Origin: Nitrosospira lacus
Lineage (GTDB): Bacteria; Pseudomonadota; Gammaproteobacteria; Burkholderiales; Nitrosomonadaceae
Reading direction: 5' to 3'
NCBI RefSeq assembly: GCF_000355765.4
Contig: NZ_CP021106.3
Coordinates: 2,203,137 to 2,267,136 of the forward strand
Length of the DNA: 64,000 nucleotides
Below, in pieces: positions 1-8,933 of this stretch. Made by a program: the position numbers and the translations under genes. How positions within the stretch are numbered: position 1 is the stretch's first letter; every line of letters begins with the position of its first letter. Under the pieces are notes generated by a model. The model was not told where the DNA came from. It did no database searches and was given only the letters and a program-made list of their open reading frames with translations.

Positions 1-443
1 CCCTGTTCGATACCGGCTTCGATGATCACCGGCTTGCCTTCGGCAATCAGGACGATGTCCGGATAGGAGACCCAGTACGGCGCGGGAATGATGACTTCGT
101 CACCGGGGTTGATGACGGAAAGCGTCAGATTGAAGAAGCTCTGTTTGCCGCCGCACGAAACCAGAATTTGTTTCGCGGTATAGTCAAAATCATTGTCGCG
201 TTTGAACTTGGCGATGATGGCGTTTTTCAGGCCGGGGGTGCCACCCACCGCCGTGTATTTGGTGAAGCCCTTATTAATGGCGGCAATGGCCGCGTCCTTG
301 ATATGCTGCGGGGTGTCGAAATCGGGTTCTCCGGCGCCAAGCCCGATGATATCCTTTCCTTCCGCCTTGAGCTTGGCAGCCCGGGCGGTGACGGCAAGAG
401 TGGGGGAGGGCTTGATGGCCTGAACGCGCTTTGAAAGTTCCAC
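1..443 (-). CDS. PLP-dependent aspartate aminotransferase, 5' part
   Basis: Partial gene; its 3' end lies beyond the left edge. Reading on the minus strand from a GTG at 443 gives about 147 residues starting VELSKRVQAIKPSPTLAV, with the fold-type I class I/II aminotransferase landmarks GLGAGEPDFDTP (substrate-pocket loop near residue 38), TKYTAVGGTPGLK and the beta-turn NPGDEVIIPAPYW. These are typical of prokaryotic aspartate transaminases (class I-beta), which exchange the amino group between aspartate and 2-oxoglutarate in the cytoplasm. The GTG start is preceded by AAGGAC about 8 bases upstream; no better ATG is seen. It is divergent from uvrB with a 94-base gap. The PLP lysine lies outside the window, so substrate specificity cannot be judged. 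Confidence 0.85.
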   Translation of the reverse strand, partial: MELSKRVQAIKPSPTLAVTARAAKLKAEGKDIIGLGAGEPDFDTPQHIKDAAIAAINKGFTKYTAVGGTPGLKNAIIAKFKRDNDFDYTAKQILVSCGGKQSFFNLTLSVINPGDEVIIPAPYWVSYPDIVLIAEGKPVIIEAGIEQ

Positions 444-537
444 GATAATGTCCTTAGTGTCCTCGCACAGATGCGGGTTGTGTCGGCATGATAATATAGA
501 CCGATAATCAAAAAATATTGAACCGCACATTATACCT

Positions 538-2619
538 GTGATCATTACCTTTCCCAATAGCCCCTACAAGCTGCATCAATCGTTTTCCCCTGCTGGTGAT
601 CAGCCTGAAGCCATCGACAAGCTGATGGAAGGGATAGAGGACGGCCTTGCGTTCCAGACGCTGCTGGGCGTGACGGGCTCCGGCAAGACTTTTACCATGG
701 CCCACGTAATTGCACGGCTTGGCCGCCCCGCGATCATCATGGCACCGAACAAAACGCTGGCGGCTCAGCTCTACGCAGAAATGCGCGAGTTTTTCCCTGA
801 AAACGCCATCGAGTACTTTGTCTCCTATTACGACTATTATCAACCGGAGGCCTATGTCCCTTCGCGCGACCTGTTCATCGAGAAGGATTCCAGCATTAAC
901 GAACACATCGAGCAAATGCGCCTGTCCGCCACCAAGGCACTGCTTGAGCGGGATGATGCCATAATTGTCGCCACCGTATCATGCATATACGGTATCGGCG
1001 ACCCAGTGGATTATCACGGCATGATTCTGCATCTGCGCGAAAATGAAAAAATCACCCAGCGCGAAGCCATACAACGCCTGATTGAAATGCAGTATGAGCG
1101 CAATGAGTTTGAGTTCGGCCGTGGAACCTTCAGGGTGAGGGGTGACGTGCTCGACATATTTCCGGCGGAAAGTTCGGAAACCGCGGTGCGCGTCTCGCTG
1201 TTTGACGATATTGTCGAAAGCATGGTGTTGTTCGATCCTCTCACCGGACGCACGCTGAAGCAAGTATCGCGCTATACGGTTTATCCCTCCAGCCACTATG
1301 TAACGCCTCGGAGCACTACGTTGCGCGCCATCGGTACCATCAAGGACGAACTGAGAGAGCGCATCGATTTTTTCCAGAAAAACCATAAGCTCGTGGAGCT
1401 GCAACGTATCGAACAGCGCACTCGCTTTGATCTGGAAATGCTCAATGAACTGGGTTTCTGCAAAGGCATCGAAAATTACTCGCGGCACCTTTCGGGGAAA
1501 AAACCGGGGCAGCCGCCGCCTACTCTGATAGATTATCTGCGCCCCGATACGCTGATGGTGATTGATGAGAGCCATGTGACCATCCCGCAGGTGGGTGGAA
1601 TGTACAAGGGAGATCGTTCCCGCAAGGAAAATCTGGTGGAATATGGCTTTCGCCTGCCTTCCGCACTGGATAACCGGCCATTGCGGTTCGATGAATTCAG
1701 GAAAATGATGCCGCAAACGGTATTTGTCTCCGCAACCCCTGCGGAGTTCGAGCGTGTGCACAGTGGCCAGGTGGTGGAACAGGTTGTGCGCCCCACCGGT
1801 CTGGTGGACCCTCAGATCGAGATTCGTCCCGCAACTACCCAGGTCGACGACCTCATGTCGGAAGTCGGCCTGCGCACTGCAAAGGGCGAGCGGGTGTTGG
1901 TGACAACGCTGACCAAGCGCATGGCCGAGGATTTGACCGATTATTTTTCCGATCATGGCATCAAAGTGCGCTACCTCCATTCCGATATCGATACCGTGGA
2001 GCGGGTGGAGATCATTCGTGATTTGCGGCTGGGAAAATTCGACGTGCTGGTGGGTATCAATCTTCTGCGGGAAGGATTGGACATTCCGGAAGTGTCGCTG
2101 GTAGCGATACTGGATGCCGACAAGGAAGGATTTCTGCGTTCCGAACGCTCACTGATCCAGACGATAGGCCGGGCAGCGCGCCATATCAATGGCACTGCGC
2201 TTCTCTACGCCGATAAGATTACCGATTCCATGCGTCGCGCCATGGATGAAACCGAGCGGCGGCGCAATAAACAAATCCTGTTTAATCTTGAGCATGGCAT
2301 TACGCCGCGAAGCGTGCACAAACGTGTCAAGGATTTGATCGATGGCGTTTACAACATTGAAACCGCGCAACAGCATTTAAAGGCGGCACAGGTACAAGCC
2401 CGTTATGATTCCATGAGCGAGGTGCAACTGGCGAAAGAAATCAAGCTGCTGGAAAAGCAGATGCTGGATGCAGCAAAGAATCTTGAATTCGAGCAAGCAG
2501 CGCAATATCGTGATGAGTTAAAAAGATTAAAAAACAAGCTGTTCGTAGGATTTGTTGAACCTGAACCTGAGGTAAGCCGGGAAAAGACAGAACCGGCCCT
2601 CAGGAAGGTGAATAAATAA
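538..2619 (+). CDS. uvrB: Excinuclease ABC subunit UvrB
   Basis: DNA-damage recognition helicase of nucleotide excision repair: UvrA loads it on lesions, and it then recruits UvrC for dual incision. The 693-residue protein (family about 670) has the Walker A motif GVTGSGKT (about residue 43), the damage-probing beta-hairpin [12 protein letters not shown], helicase motif DESH, the motif SVSATPAEF-like SATP segment, the QTIGRAARH motif VI, and a C-terminal UVR domain ([20 protein letters not shown]) that contacts UvrC. It starts with GTG at 538 (protein begins [23 protein letters not shown]), which matches the conserved family N-terminus. It is convergent with the small exported-protein gene downstream. 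All key residues look intact. Confidence 0.98.
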   Translation: MIITFPNSPYKLHQSFSPAGDQPEAIDKLMEGIEDGLAFQTLLGVTGSGKTFTMAHVIARLGRPAIIMAPNKTLAAQLYAEMREFFPENAIEYFVSYYDYYQPEAYVPSRDLFIEKDSSINEHIEQMRLSATKALLERDDAIIVATVSCIYGIGDPVDYHGMILHLRENEKITQREAIQRLIEMQYERNEFEFGRGTFRVRGDVLDIFPAESSETAVRVSLFDDIVESMVLFDPLTGRTLKQVSRYTVYPSSHYVTPRSTTLRAIGTIKDELRERIDFFQKNHKLVELQRIEQRTRFDLEMLNELGFCKGIENYSRHLSGKKPGQPPPTLIDYLRPDTLMVIDESHVTIPQVGGMYKGDRSRKENLVEYGFRLPSALDNRPLRFDEFRKMMPQTVFVSATPAEFERVHSGQVVEQVVRPTGLVDPQIEIRPATTQVDDLMSEVGLRTAKGERVLVTTLTKRMAEDLTDYFSDHGIKVRYLHSDIDTVERVEIIRDLRLGKFDVLVGINLLREGLDIPEVSLVAILDADKEGFLRSERSLIQTIGRAARHINGTALLYADKITDSMRRAMDETERRRNKQILFNLEHGITPRSVHKRVKDLIDGVYNIETAQQHLKAAQVQARYDSMSEVQLAKEIKLLEKQMLDAAKNLEFEQAAQYRDELKRLKNKLFVGFVEPEPEVSREKTEPALRKVNK

Positions 2620-2665
2620 CTTTTAAATCAATTACATGAATCGGAGTATTAAAGTTAATTCATAC

Positions 2666-3010
2666 CTATTTGACGATTGTGGCAGAGTTGACAAAAATAA
2701 TCTGATCGAAGGTACGATTCAGTGTTTTGCTATAGAAGTTTTTCATGACCAGACTTTGCTCGAAACGCACACGATCACCCGCCTTTACCCGGGTCGTGGG
2801 TGCCGCAATCCAGAAACGTTTTTCGGTGGTCGCCAATTCCATATAGGTATAGTCTGGAGCATCCAGGGTTGAAAGGACTTTGCCTTCGTTGGCCGGCATT
2901 CCTGCTGCCGTGTTCGTAGCACTGCCTCCCGCCTTCTCGGCAGCCGCATGCAACGGGCTCGCCAGCGCGATCCCGATGGAGAAAGCGACCGCAATATAAG
3001 ATATTTTCAA
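2666..3010 (-). CDS. Small exported NrfJ-like protein
   Basis: The 114-residue reading uses a TTG start at 3010 because GGAGG lies 5 bases upstream; a longer ATG reading adds 38 residues that do not look like protein. The N-terminus LKISYIAVAFSIGIALASPLHA is a signal peptide. The mature part has the pattern YTYMELATTEKRFWIAAP, then VKAGDRVRFEQ and FYSKTLNRTFDQIIFV, which resembles the small OB-like exported family that includes NrfJ-related proteins near c-type nitrite reductases. Family placement is from memory of the pattern, and no haem or redox partner lies nearby. Function is not known. It is convergent with uvrB. Confidence 0.7.
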   Translation of the reverse strand: MKISYIAVAFSIGIALASPLHAAAEKAGGSATNTAAGMPANEGKVLSTLDAPDYTYMELATTEKRFWIAAPTTRVKAGDRVRFEQSLVMKNFYSKTLNRTFDQIIFVNSATIVK

Positions 3011-3278
3011 AACCGCCTCCAATTTTATTGGGTAAATTTTCCAGACGGCATGATACACCTCAATTCTCCGGATTTCCAATTGAAATACCCAAGGTAATGG
3101 CGGGAGGCTCGCTTGTAGATCCAATTGCGATGGGGTGTTCCGGTATTGAGAAATCCTGTTCCGGATAAGTGGGAGTAGGGCTGGGCGGTAACGAAAATAA
3201 ATTTCTGAACGTCCCCGCGAAGCATGTTGCTGGTAAAATCAAACGATACTATAAACATCAAGGCATGGAGGCCGGATT

Positions 3279-3497
3279 ATGGAATTTGAATGGAAAGTGG
3301 TTGATGAGCACCATCAGGAGGTATTTGCAGACAAGCATGTCAGAGGTTTGCTATGGGTTACATCCGCCGGTTTTTCATTTTGGCATAGCTATCCCAACCC
3401 GGCGGTGGATCTCTCCCATGTAAAGACTATCGACGAGGCAAAAAAGATTGTAGAAACCACGCTGCGATTAGAGGAATACTCACCACCGGCAAGCTAA
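3279..3497 (+). CDS. Small conserved-looking hypothetical protein
   Basis: A 72-residue cytoplasmic protein beginning MEFEWKVVDEHHQEVF, rich in aromatic residues, with no signal peptide, membrane segment or recognisable domain. The start is supported by GGAGG 7 bases before the ATG. The tail, KTIDEAKKIVETTLRL, looks like a helix that would pack against the beta-rich first half. It is isolated: divergent from the NrfJ-like gene and convergent with the exported protein gene at 3540. I do not recognise the family. Confidence 0.55.
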   Translation: MEFEWKVVDEHHQEVFADKHVRGLLWVTSAGFSFWHSYPNPAVDLSHVKTIDEAKKIVETTLRLEEYSPPAS

Positions 3498-3539
3498 GCC
3501 AGCGGCAATATGCTCCATCGATGCTCGTTTTAAGGTTTC

Positions 3540-4040
3540 TTAAGGCTTTCCAGTCCAGGGGTCGATTCGGGTATCGTTCCGGGAGCTCGTCCGGGAATCT
3601 GCTCCAGGAACATTCCGGGGATCAAAGACAAAAATGGAGGGGGCTGAACTATCCAGCAGGGTCGACGAACCTGGCGAGGTTCGTTGCATCACCGTAACGC
3701 TTGGGCCCAGCAACGATTCGGTCGCGGCCTGAGCGGGTTGTGACGAAGATTGTCCGGCGTTGATACCCGCCGGTGCATTTTTCCGTGCGCAAATTGCAGC
3801 GCCTTCTTCTGCGCTCCTTCCCGCTTTCTGCTCCGCGGCTTCACAGGCCAGCGTTTGATAGACAGACATGAATTTCGATGCTTCCGCGTAACGGCCGGTT
3901 TTCATCAGTTCTTGCACGTGAAGCTGGGCTTCCCTGAATTTGCTTTGAGCATCTGGTGATTGATAAATTGGATTTGTTTCCTGGGCCTGTGCAATGGTTG
4001 CAGTCAGCGCCATGAAGATAGCCGGAATGATAAACTTCAC
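3540..4040 (-). CDS. Exported hypothetical protein
   Basis: A 166-residue protein with a clear signal peptide (MKFIIPAIFMALTATIAQAQ, cut near residue 20). Residues 30-70 form a helical segment, KFREAQLHVQELMKTGRYAEA, with two cysteines further on (LACEAAEQ and AAICARK) that could form a disulfide in the periplasm. The last 70 residues are Ser/Pro/Asp-rich and look disordered. No known domain is recognised. GAGAAGG-type purine-rich sequence precedes the ATG. Expression appears monocistronic. Confidence 0.65.
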   Translation of the reverse strand: MKFIIPAIFMALTATIAQAQETNPIYQSPDAQSKFREAQLHVQELMKTGRYAEASKFMSVYQTLACEAAEQKAGRSAEEGAAICARKNAPAGINAGQSSSQPAQAATESLLGPSVTVMQRTSPGSSTLLDSSAPSIFVFDPRNVPGADSRTSSRNDTRIDPWTGKP

Positions 4041-4552
4041 GTCTTCTCCTTCTTATTGAGAAAGGCTGGGCTCCAGTCCAAGAAGAAGACGTCGCCCATA
4101 GTTTCTATAACCAGAACAATATCCCGAAATATAGCTCAATGTTACTCTATTGACAGACTGCGGCGGTGAAACGTGATTGCCAATTGCCAACGTTTCATAT
4201 TATCAATTATAGAAGGTGGAATATATATTTATCAATGGCTGTTGTGGCTTGGAAATCAAAGAAAAACTGGAGGGCAAGAGAGAGGAGTTCAAATACTGCG
4301 ACGCCGGAACGAAGCTTATGAGCAGGATCTCGAAGCGTCCGGGGTGGAAGGCGATATGGTGGACCAGGAATATGTTGTTTCAGATTGGATTCACGCAGGA
4401 AGAGAATCCGCAGCCAGGACCTTACCGGCGTGAAATATCAATCAGGCAAATCAAACCCGATACCGATTTGATCATCACATCGACTTTCGGGATTCAACTA
4501 ACAAGAAAATGCAAACCACGGGCTGTGTAAATAGTCCTCATGCGTAGCTTTT
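4041..4552. other. Intergenic region without a convincing gene
   Basis: About 510 bases. A plus-strand open frame from a GTG at 4216 to 4530 could encode 104 residues, but it has no ribosome binding site, no family resemblance and unusual composition, so I do not call it. The stretch between 4190 and 4250 is AT-rich and probably holds the promoter of the leftward gene ending at 3540. Confidence 0.4.
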
Positions 4553-4948
4553 TCATTGCTTGCGGTTGCGCGCCGCAAATAGACCAATCAAACCAATACC
4601 AACGAGTATGAGGCTGCCGGGCTCGGGCACTGTGCTTACATTGCTGAATTGCACAGGCAATTGATCGTGATGCTTTAGGCGATCACTGTCCCACGTAGGG
4701 CGGGTAACAATGGAATCCGGTAGGCGCCCAGGCGGCGGGGTCCATCCTTTACCAGGGGTCTGCCGATGCTTTCTATGGGATGGATGATCGGGATTTTTAC
4801 CTGATGCATTACCCGACGTTGGATTCCATTCTTTATCAAAGGCTTTGGTATTTGTCCGGTCCGATTGGCTCTTGTCTTTTTCCCCCGCCTGCACTCCGCT
4901 TATTGCCAGAACACCCATTAATAGCGTGATCCCGATCTTTGCGCGCAT
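4553..4948 (-). CDS. Small PEP-CTERM domain protein
   Basis: A 131-residue exported protein. It has an N-terminal signal peptide (MRAKIGITLLMGVLAISGVQAG), a hydrophilic, Lys/His/Pro-rich middle of about 80 residues without a known domain, and the canonical C-terminal sorting signal VPEPGSLILVGIGLIGLFAA followed by RNRKQ. PEP-CTERM proteins are processed by an exosortase at the inner membrane and then released or anchored outside; none is encoded in this window. A near-perfect sigma-54 promoter lies about 70 bases upstream, which fits the known RpoN/PrsK-PrsR control of PEP-CTERM genes in EPS-forming betaproteobacteria. The mature chain is short, so it may be a matrix peptide rather than an enzyme. 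Confidence 0.85.
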   Translation of the reverse strand: MRAKIGITLLMGVLAISGVQAGEKDKSQSDRTNTKAFDKEWNPTSGNASGKNPDHPSHRKHRQTPGKGWTPPPGRLPDSIVTRPTWDSDRLKHHDQLPVQFSNVSTVPEPGSLILVGIGLIGLFAARNRKQ

Positions 4949-5019
4949 TATTATTTTTCCTTATTAAAATTAATTCTCCATCATTTCAGCATCAAGAATA
5001 TTTCTCCAAACCTTATGAA

Positions 5020-5035
5020 GCAATAACCGTGCCAG
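5020..5035 (-). promoter_or_regulatory. Sigma-54 (-24/-12) promoter of the PEP-CTERM gene
   Basis: On the minus strand the sequence reads CTGGCACGGTTATTGC. It matches the RpoN consensus TGGCAC-N5-TTGC exactly, including the 10-base spacing between the GG and GC doublets. The -12 element lies about 72 bases before the ATG at 4948, leaving a normal leader. Confidence 0.85.
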
Positions 5036-5109
5036 TTGTTTTTTCTTTTTAAGGCCCTGAAAAATAGAGAAAAAATTACCAGGAAGGAAATCTCTTCAAG
5101 TGAACGTAA

Positions 5110-5147
5110 AAGTTTCTGACAAGTAATGCAAGTGTTGTCAGAAACTT
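5110..5147. repeat. Perfect 13-bp inverted repeat with 12-nt loop
   Basis: Arms AAGTTTCTGACAA (5110-5122) and TTGTCAGAAACTT (5135-5147) pair perfectly around a 12-base loop. The stem is AT-rich and has no T-run of terminator type. It could be a binding site for a dimeric regulator, an RNA hairpin or a miniature-element end. It lies upstream of the sigma-54 promoter, 75-110 bases from the -24 element. Confidence 0.7.
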
Positions 5148-5215
5148 AATTTGAAGATAAACAAGAAGTCGGGGATTTGAAACGGTTTCTGAGTAGCTGA
5201 CGTAGACATAAAAGA

Positions 5216-5249
5216 GGCCCGGCAAGGAGTAGTTGGCCTGTGCCGGGCC
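5216..5249. repeat. Perfect 9-bp GC-rich inverted repeat
   Basis: Arms GGCCCGGCA (5216-5224) and TGCCGGGCC (5241-5249) flank a 16-base loop. The stem is GC-rich but no T-run follows on either strand, so it is not a standard intrinsic terminator. No gene ends nearby. Confidence 0.6.
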
Positions 5250-5755
5250 AGTGGTATCTACTACAAGAGGGAGAAAAAAGCAGATACCAGTGCGTATTAT
5301 CTTCTCCCTCGACCTTAACTTCTGTACGGAGCCACACATAAAGCAATTTATACTGCTGATTGGCTAAACTAAGACCATTTTTAGCCAGGCCAGCCGTTTC
5401 ATGCAACTCAAGTGGCTACACTACAGCAAACGGAATTGCATGCCCCGGATATTTTCCTGGTCGGATCATTGAAAGCGAATGAATCGATTAAATCGCCAGA
5501 ATCTCACCCCGATTTAATTTGCTTATAATTGATATTATGTTAAATGAACTGTAAAAATAATATTCAAGATCACCTTGGGAAGCCAGGCAACGGCTTGCCG
5601 GTAGTCTGCCAATCCTCAGCTCAGCCATCCGGCCCCCGGTTTGATGCGGCCACATAGCCATCATCACACCCAGCGCTGGAAACAAGTTGAGGCGTAATGC
5701 ATTACAGCCGCGCATTCCCAGTGGCTCTCCTTGCATACTGCCTTGTCTTTTTCAT

Positions 5756-5953
5756 TTATTCCTTCTTCTCGTCCACGAACGCGGGCCACTTCGCAAACGC
5801 AACAACCCACAGAAGTATGAGAATACCTCCAGGGATCAGTGCAAGCAGTGAAAATGCGGGCTTGAAACCCGCCCGAGCGAAAATTTTCCAAAATGGCACC
5901 ACGAAAAAAATTGCGGATGCTATCAACCAAGGCAAGATCCCAGATTCATCCAT
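5756..5953 (-). CDS. Small two-TM membrane protein
   Basis: A 65-residue protein beginning MDESGILPWLIASAIFFVVP, with two hydrophobic helices (about residues 6-22 and 33-52) joined by the basic loop KIFARAGFKP, and a charged tail VDEKKE. The start at 5953 is chosen because AGGAGG lies 4 bases upstream; a longer reading from 5995 adds 14 unlikely residues. No family is recognised. It stands alone between two non-coding stretches. Confidence 0.65.
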   Translation of the reverse strand: MDESGILPWLIASAIFFVVPFWKIFARAGFKPAFSLLALIPGGILILLWVVAFAKWPAFVDEKKE

Positions 5954-6326
5954 GTAACCTCCTGAGGTAGAATGATGTTCAATAGTTATAGTCAAAAAGA
6001 AGCATATTGGCGATCATTGTTATGTCGACTCCTTTTGCATCATACACATGCGGGTGGCGGAGAATGCATCCTTTTTTCCCGCAAAAAGCCATCCTATTGA
6101 AGCAACCTCTTCGAATCAGGCAATATAATTCTGTTGCCGGTTTCTCATAGAGCCTATCACTGCTTAAAGTTCGAAACCGGGGACTTTGGCGCCCAGATTC
6201 TTGCAGGGCGCCGATGGAAGGCTTGCCCCCCGAATTGAATTTTCCGGCTTGAAAGACACCTAAATTTAACCGTCTTTCTGGCTCCCTCTCCTCCAGCGTG
6301 AATATTTCCACCCATTCTGTCCTCCC
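5954..6326. other. Intergenic region, nothing convincing
   Basis: About 370 bases upstream of the efflux gene. A minus-strand open frame (5979-6311) has an arginine- and cysteine-rich composition and no ribosome binding site. I see no clear operator or promoter. The last 40 bases are likely the leader of the transporter gene. Confidence 0.35.
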
Positions 6327-7739
6327 ATGAGTAATCCCGCAATCAAGCGATATCTGCCGTGGGTCGTCGCTATCGCGTTATTCATGGAACAACTGGACTC
6401 AACCATTGTCAATACGGCGATTCCGGCCATCGCGGCCAGCCTGCATGTGACACCGTTGAGTCTGAAGGCCGTCGTCGCCAGCTATATCCTGAGTCTGGCT
6501 GTCGGTATCCCCGTGAGCGGCTGGATGGCCGACCGTTACGGAACGCGGCGGGTATTCAGCATTGCCGTTGTCATCTTTACGTTGTCATCTATTTTATGTG
6601 GTTTGGCCGTTAATGTGTCTATGCTGATAGCGGCACGCATTCTGCAGGGGATGGGCGCGGCCATGATGATGCCCGTGGGAAGGCTCGCCATCATACGAAC
6701 CTTTCCCAAGTCCGAGCTGCTGATGGCGATGAACTTCGTGATCATACCGGCTCTGATTGGTCCGCTGCTGGGACCCACGGTGGGCGGTCTTATTGTGCAC
6801 TGGCTGTCGTGGCGGGAAATATTCTTTATTAATGTTCCTGTCGGCCTGGCGGCACTTTTTCTTATACATCGGCACATGCCGGATTACCGTGGTGATGCGC
6901 CTCGCCCGTTGGATTTCACCGGCTTGGCTTTGTTTGGTAGCGGTGCCGCGCTCCTTTCATGGCTGCTGGAAATATTCGGCGAGCACGAGATCGGCATGAC
7001 TCCAGCCGTTATTCTGTTGCTCGTTTCTCTTAGTTTGCTGGTTGCTTACGCTTGGCATGCCAACCATGCGGCTTATCCATTGCTGCGGCTTACCCTGTTT
7101 CGGGTACGCACGTTTCGCGTTGCAGTGGTCGGGGGCTTTATCACACGTTTGGGTGTAGGCGGCCTTCCCTTCTTGCTGCCCCTGCTTTATCAGCTTGGCC
7201 TGGGCTTGCCTGCCTGGCAATCGGGCCTTCTGATGATGCCTACCGCGGCTGCGGCCATGGGAATGAAGCTTCTGTCAGGGCCGATATTGAGACGGTATGG
7301 ATACCGCAAGGTGCTGATTCTGAATACTGTAATGATGGGACTTACGATAAGCTTTTTTTCATGGGTGGACACGGCTACCCCGATAGCATTGATCGTGGTT
7401 CTGGGGTTGGCGCAAGGCTTCTTCAATTCGCTTCAGTTTTCCAGCATGAATTCCATGGCCTATGCGGACATTGAAACGTCTGACTCAAGCATGGCAAGCA
7501 CCATTTCAAGCTCGCTACAACAAATGTCGTTGAGCTTCGGGCTTGCTTGCGGATCGTTGATTACAAGCTGGTACCTGGGTGGATTACCACAAACCGACCA
7601 TCTGGCTGTGATAAACGCACTGCACTATGCATTCTTGACGCTTGGGGGACTCACCATTCTGTCATCTCTTTCCTTCTGGACATTGCACTCTCGCGATGGT
7701 GAAAGTGTCAGCAAGGGAAACTTGCAGGACATGCCATAA
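6327..7739 (+). CDS. DHA2-family MFS multidrug efflux transporter
   Basis: A 470-residue inner-membrane drug:proton antiporter of the EmrB/QacA (DHA2) type. Early motif D1, LDSTIVNTAIPAIAASL, falls in TM1, motif A (GWMADRYGTRRVF) in the TM2-TM3 loop, and motif C-like GPLLGPTVGGLIVHWLSWRE in TM5-TM6. The hydrophobic pattern fits 13-14 helices. The best match in style is the MdtD/HsrA branch, which works without a dedicated membrane-fusion protein, and indeed no EmrA partner is near. The ATG at 6327 gives the expected N-terminus; the ribosome binding site is weak. Substrate cannot be inferred. Confidence 0.9.
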   Translation: MSNPAIKRYLPWVVAIALFMEQLDSTIVNTAIPAIAASLHVTPLSLKAVVASYILSLAVGIPVSGWMADRYGTRRVFSIAVVIFTLSSILCGLAVNVSMLIAARILQGMGAAMMMPVGRLAIIRTFPKSELLMAMNFVIIPALIGPLLGPTVGGLIVHWLSWREIFFINVPVGLAALFLIHRHMPDYRGDAPRPLDFTGLALFGSGAALLSWLLEIFGEHEIGMTPAVILLLVSLSLLVAYAWHANHAAYPLLRLTLFRVRTFRVAVVGGFITRLGVGGLPFLLPLLYQLGLGLPAWQSGLLMMPTAAAAMGMKLLSGPILRRYGYRKVLILNTVMMGLTISFFSWVDTATPIALIVVLGLAQGFFNSLQFSSMNSMAYADIETSDSSMASTISSSLQQMSLSFGLACGSLITSWYLGGLPQTDHLAVINALHYAFLTLGGLTILSSLSFWTLHSRDGESVSKGNLQDMP

Positions 7740-7901
7740 GCACAAATACAACGTGTACCTATATGGATGGACTGATTATAAAAATAATTCGAGCCCTGCC
7801 ATGGAAAACGAGAGCCCGTTTGGACGCATGTCTTTTTCGCGCACAATATATTTCAAGGATAATGACGATGTTGACTCTACAAACCAGAATACATTTTTTC
7901 C

Positions 7902-8627
7902 ATGCACCTCTCGATTATCATTCCAGCTTTTAATGAAGAGCGTCTGATTGAACACTGCCTGCAATCCATTTCCGCATCGCTCGCCGCAAATGACAAACCC
8001 GGTTTTACGTCCGAGATCATTGTGGTCGATAACAATTCCACCGATAACACGGCCAATTTGGCAAGGCAGGCAGGTGCGCAAGTCGTTTTTGAGCCGGTCA
8101 ATCAGATCGGCCGGGCACGCAATGCCGGTGCGGCGGGGGCGACGGGCGACTGGTTGCTGTTTGTGGATGCCGACAGTATGTTAAATCCGGGATTGCTGGC
8201 CGATATCTTGCATCTGATTGAAGACGGCAAGAGCGTCGGTTGCGGCAGCATCGTGCGAATGCGGGAATTACCATGGTGGGCACATCGGATGTTGCAACTG
8301 TGGACACGGATATCGGTCCTGTTTCGTTGGGCGGCAGGTGCGCTGGTGGTGTGCCGCAGCGACGCGTTTCATGATGTCGGGGGGTTCAATCAGGAACTCT
8401 ACGCTGCCGACGAAATAGGTCTGAGTCAGCAATTAAAAAAGTGGGGCCGGCGGCGCGACCTTCAATTTATTATCCTGACCAGGCATCCACTGGAGACATC
8501 GTCGCGCAAGGCCAAGCTCTATTCCGGGCGAGAAATGGTCAGCCAGATCCTGCATATCATCCTGCATCCACGCCAGTCATTACAAGACAGGAAGCAGTTG
8601 CCGATCTGGTATGACGGGCGGCGTTAA
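7902..8627 (+). CDS. Family 2 glycosyltransferase
   Basis: A 241-residue cytoplasmic or membrane-associated GT-A glycosyltransferase. The N-terminus, MHLSIIIPAFNEERLIEHCL, is the nucleotide-sugar binding strand; VVDNNSTDNT follows at about residue 46; FVDADSMLNPG is the DxD-type metal site (about residue 87); and ADEIGLSQQLKKWGRR holds the likely catalytic acidic residue. It is short and lacks the C-terminal membrane helices of processive synthases. Donor and acceptor are unknown. It lies 160 bases after the efflux gene and 300 bases before the two exported kinase-like genes. Confidence 0.9.
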   Translation: MHLSIIIPAFNEERLIEHCLQSISASLAANDKPGFTSEIIVVDNNSTDNTANLARQAGAQVVFEPVNQIGRARNAGAAGATGDWLLFVDADSMLNPGLLADILHLIEDGKSVGCGSIVRMRELPWWAHRMLQLWTRISVLFRWAAGALVVCRSDAFHDVGGFNQELYAADEIGLSQQLKKWGRRRDLQFIILTRHPLETSSRKAKLYSGREMVSQILHIILHPRQSLQDRKQLPIWYDGRR

Positions 8628-8775
8628 GCCCATTGACCATGTGCGATTGGAGGCAGTCCGGTACTACGTGACAAAATATGTAACTCGGTTAAAGATGTTT
8701 GCCATGGAGCGCTGGGTTGGTGACCTGGCTGGCAGTGAGCCGGCATTAATCGGGATGATCATAAGCGCACGATGA
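8611..8775 (+). CDS. Possible small protein overlapping the glycosyltransferase end
   Basis: An ATG at 8611, inside the last codons of the glycosyltransferase, opens a 54-residue frame (begins MTGGVKPIDHVRLEAVRYYV) with an amphipathic, Tyr/Arg-rich first half. There is no clear ribosome binding site and no known relative. It may be chance. The rest of 8628-8933 shows no gene; the A/T-rich part near 8790-8820 may hold the promoter of the next operon. Confidence 0.2.
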   Translation: MTGGVKPIDHVRLEAVRYYVTKYVTRLKMFAMERWVGDLAGSEPALIGMIISAR

Positions 8776-8933
8776 AAGCCACATCCAGGTTATGATATTT
8801 AGTCTACGATACAGAGTGTAACGCTGCAGATAGACGGTAAGCTCGGATTTTACCGCAGCTAACAGGGGGGCTGCTTGTCGTGCCCGCATTGCGGCTTTCA
8901 GAGATTCCCTTAGTAGATCAAGGAGGCTCGCCC

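Larger units (their letters stand above)
5036..5755. other. Long intergenic region with two hairpins
   Basis: About 720 bases with no supported coding region; short open frames on both strands lack ribosome binding sites and family resemblance. It contains two perfect inverted repeats (5110-5147 and 5216-5249), annotated separately. The AT-rich part near 5515-5565 could hold a promoter. Enhancer sites for the sigma-54 activator of the PEP-CTERM gene would be expected here but I cannot identify one. Confidence 0.4.

Noticed and set aside
979-1980. 333-residue open frame opposite uvrB
   Set aside because: Mirror of the uvrB codons, rich in His, Gln and Arg; uvrB is certain.
4216-4530. 104-residue open frame starting with GTG
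   Set aside because: No ribosome binding site, no family resemblance and odd composition; left as intergenic.
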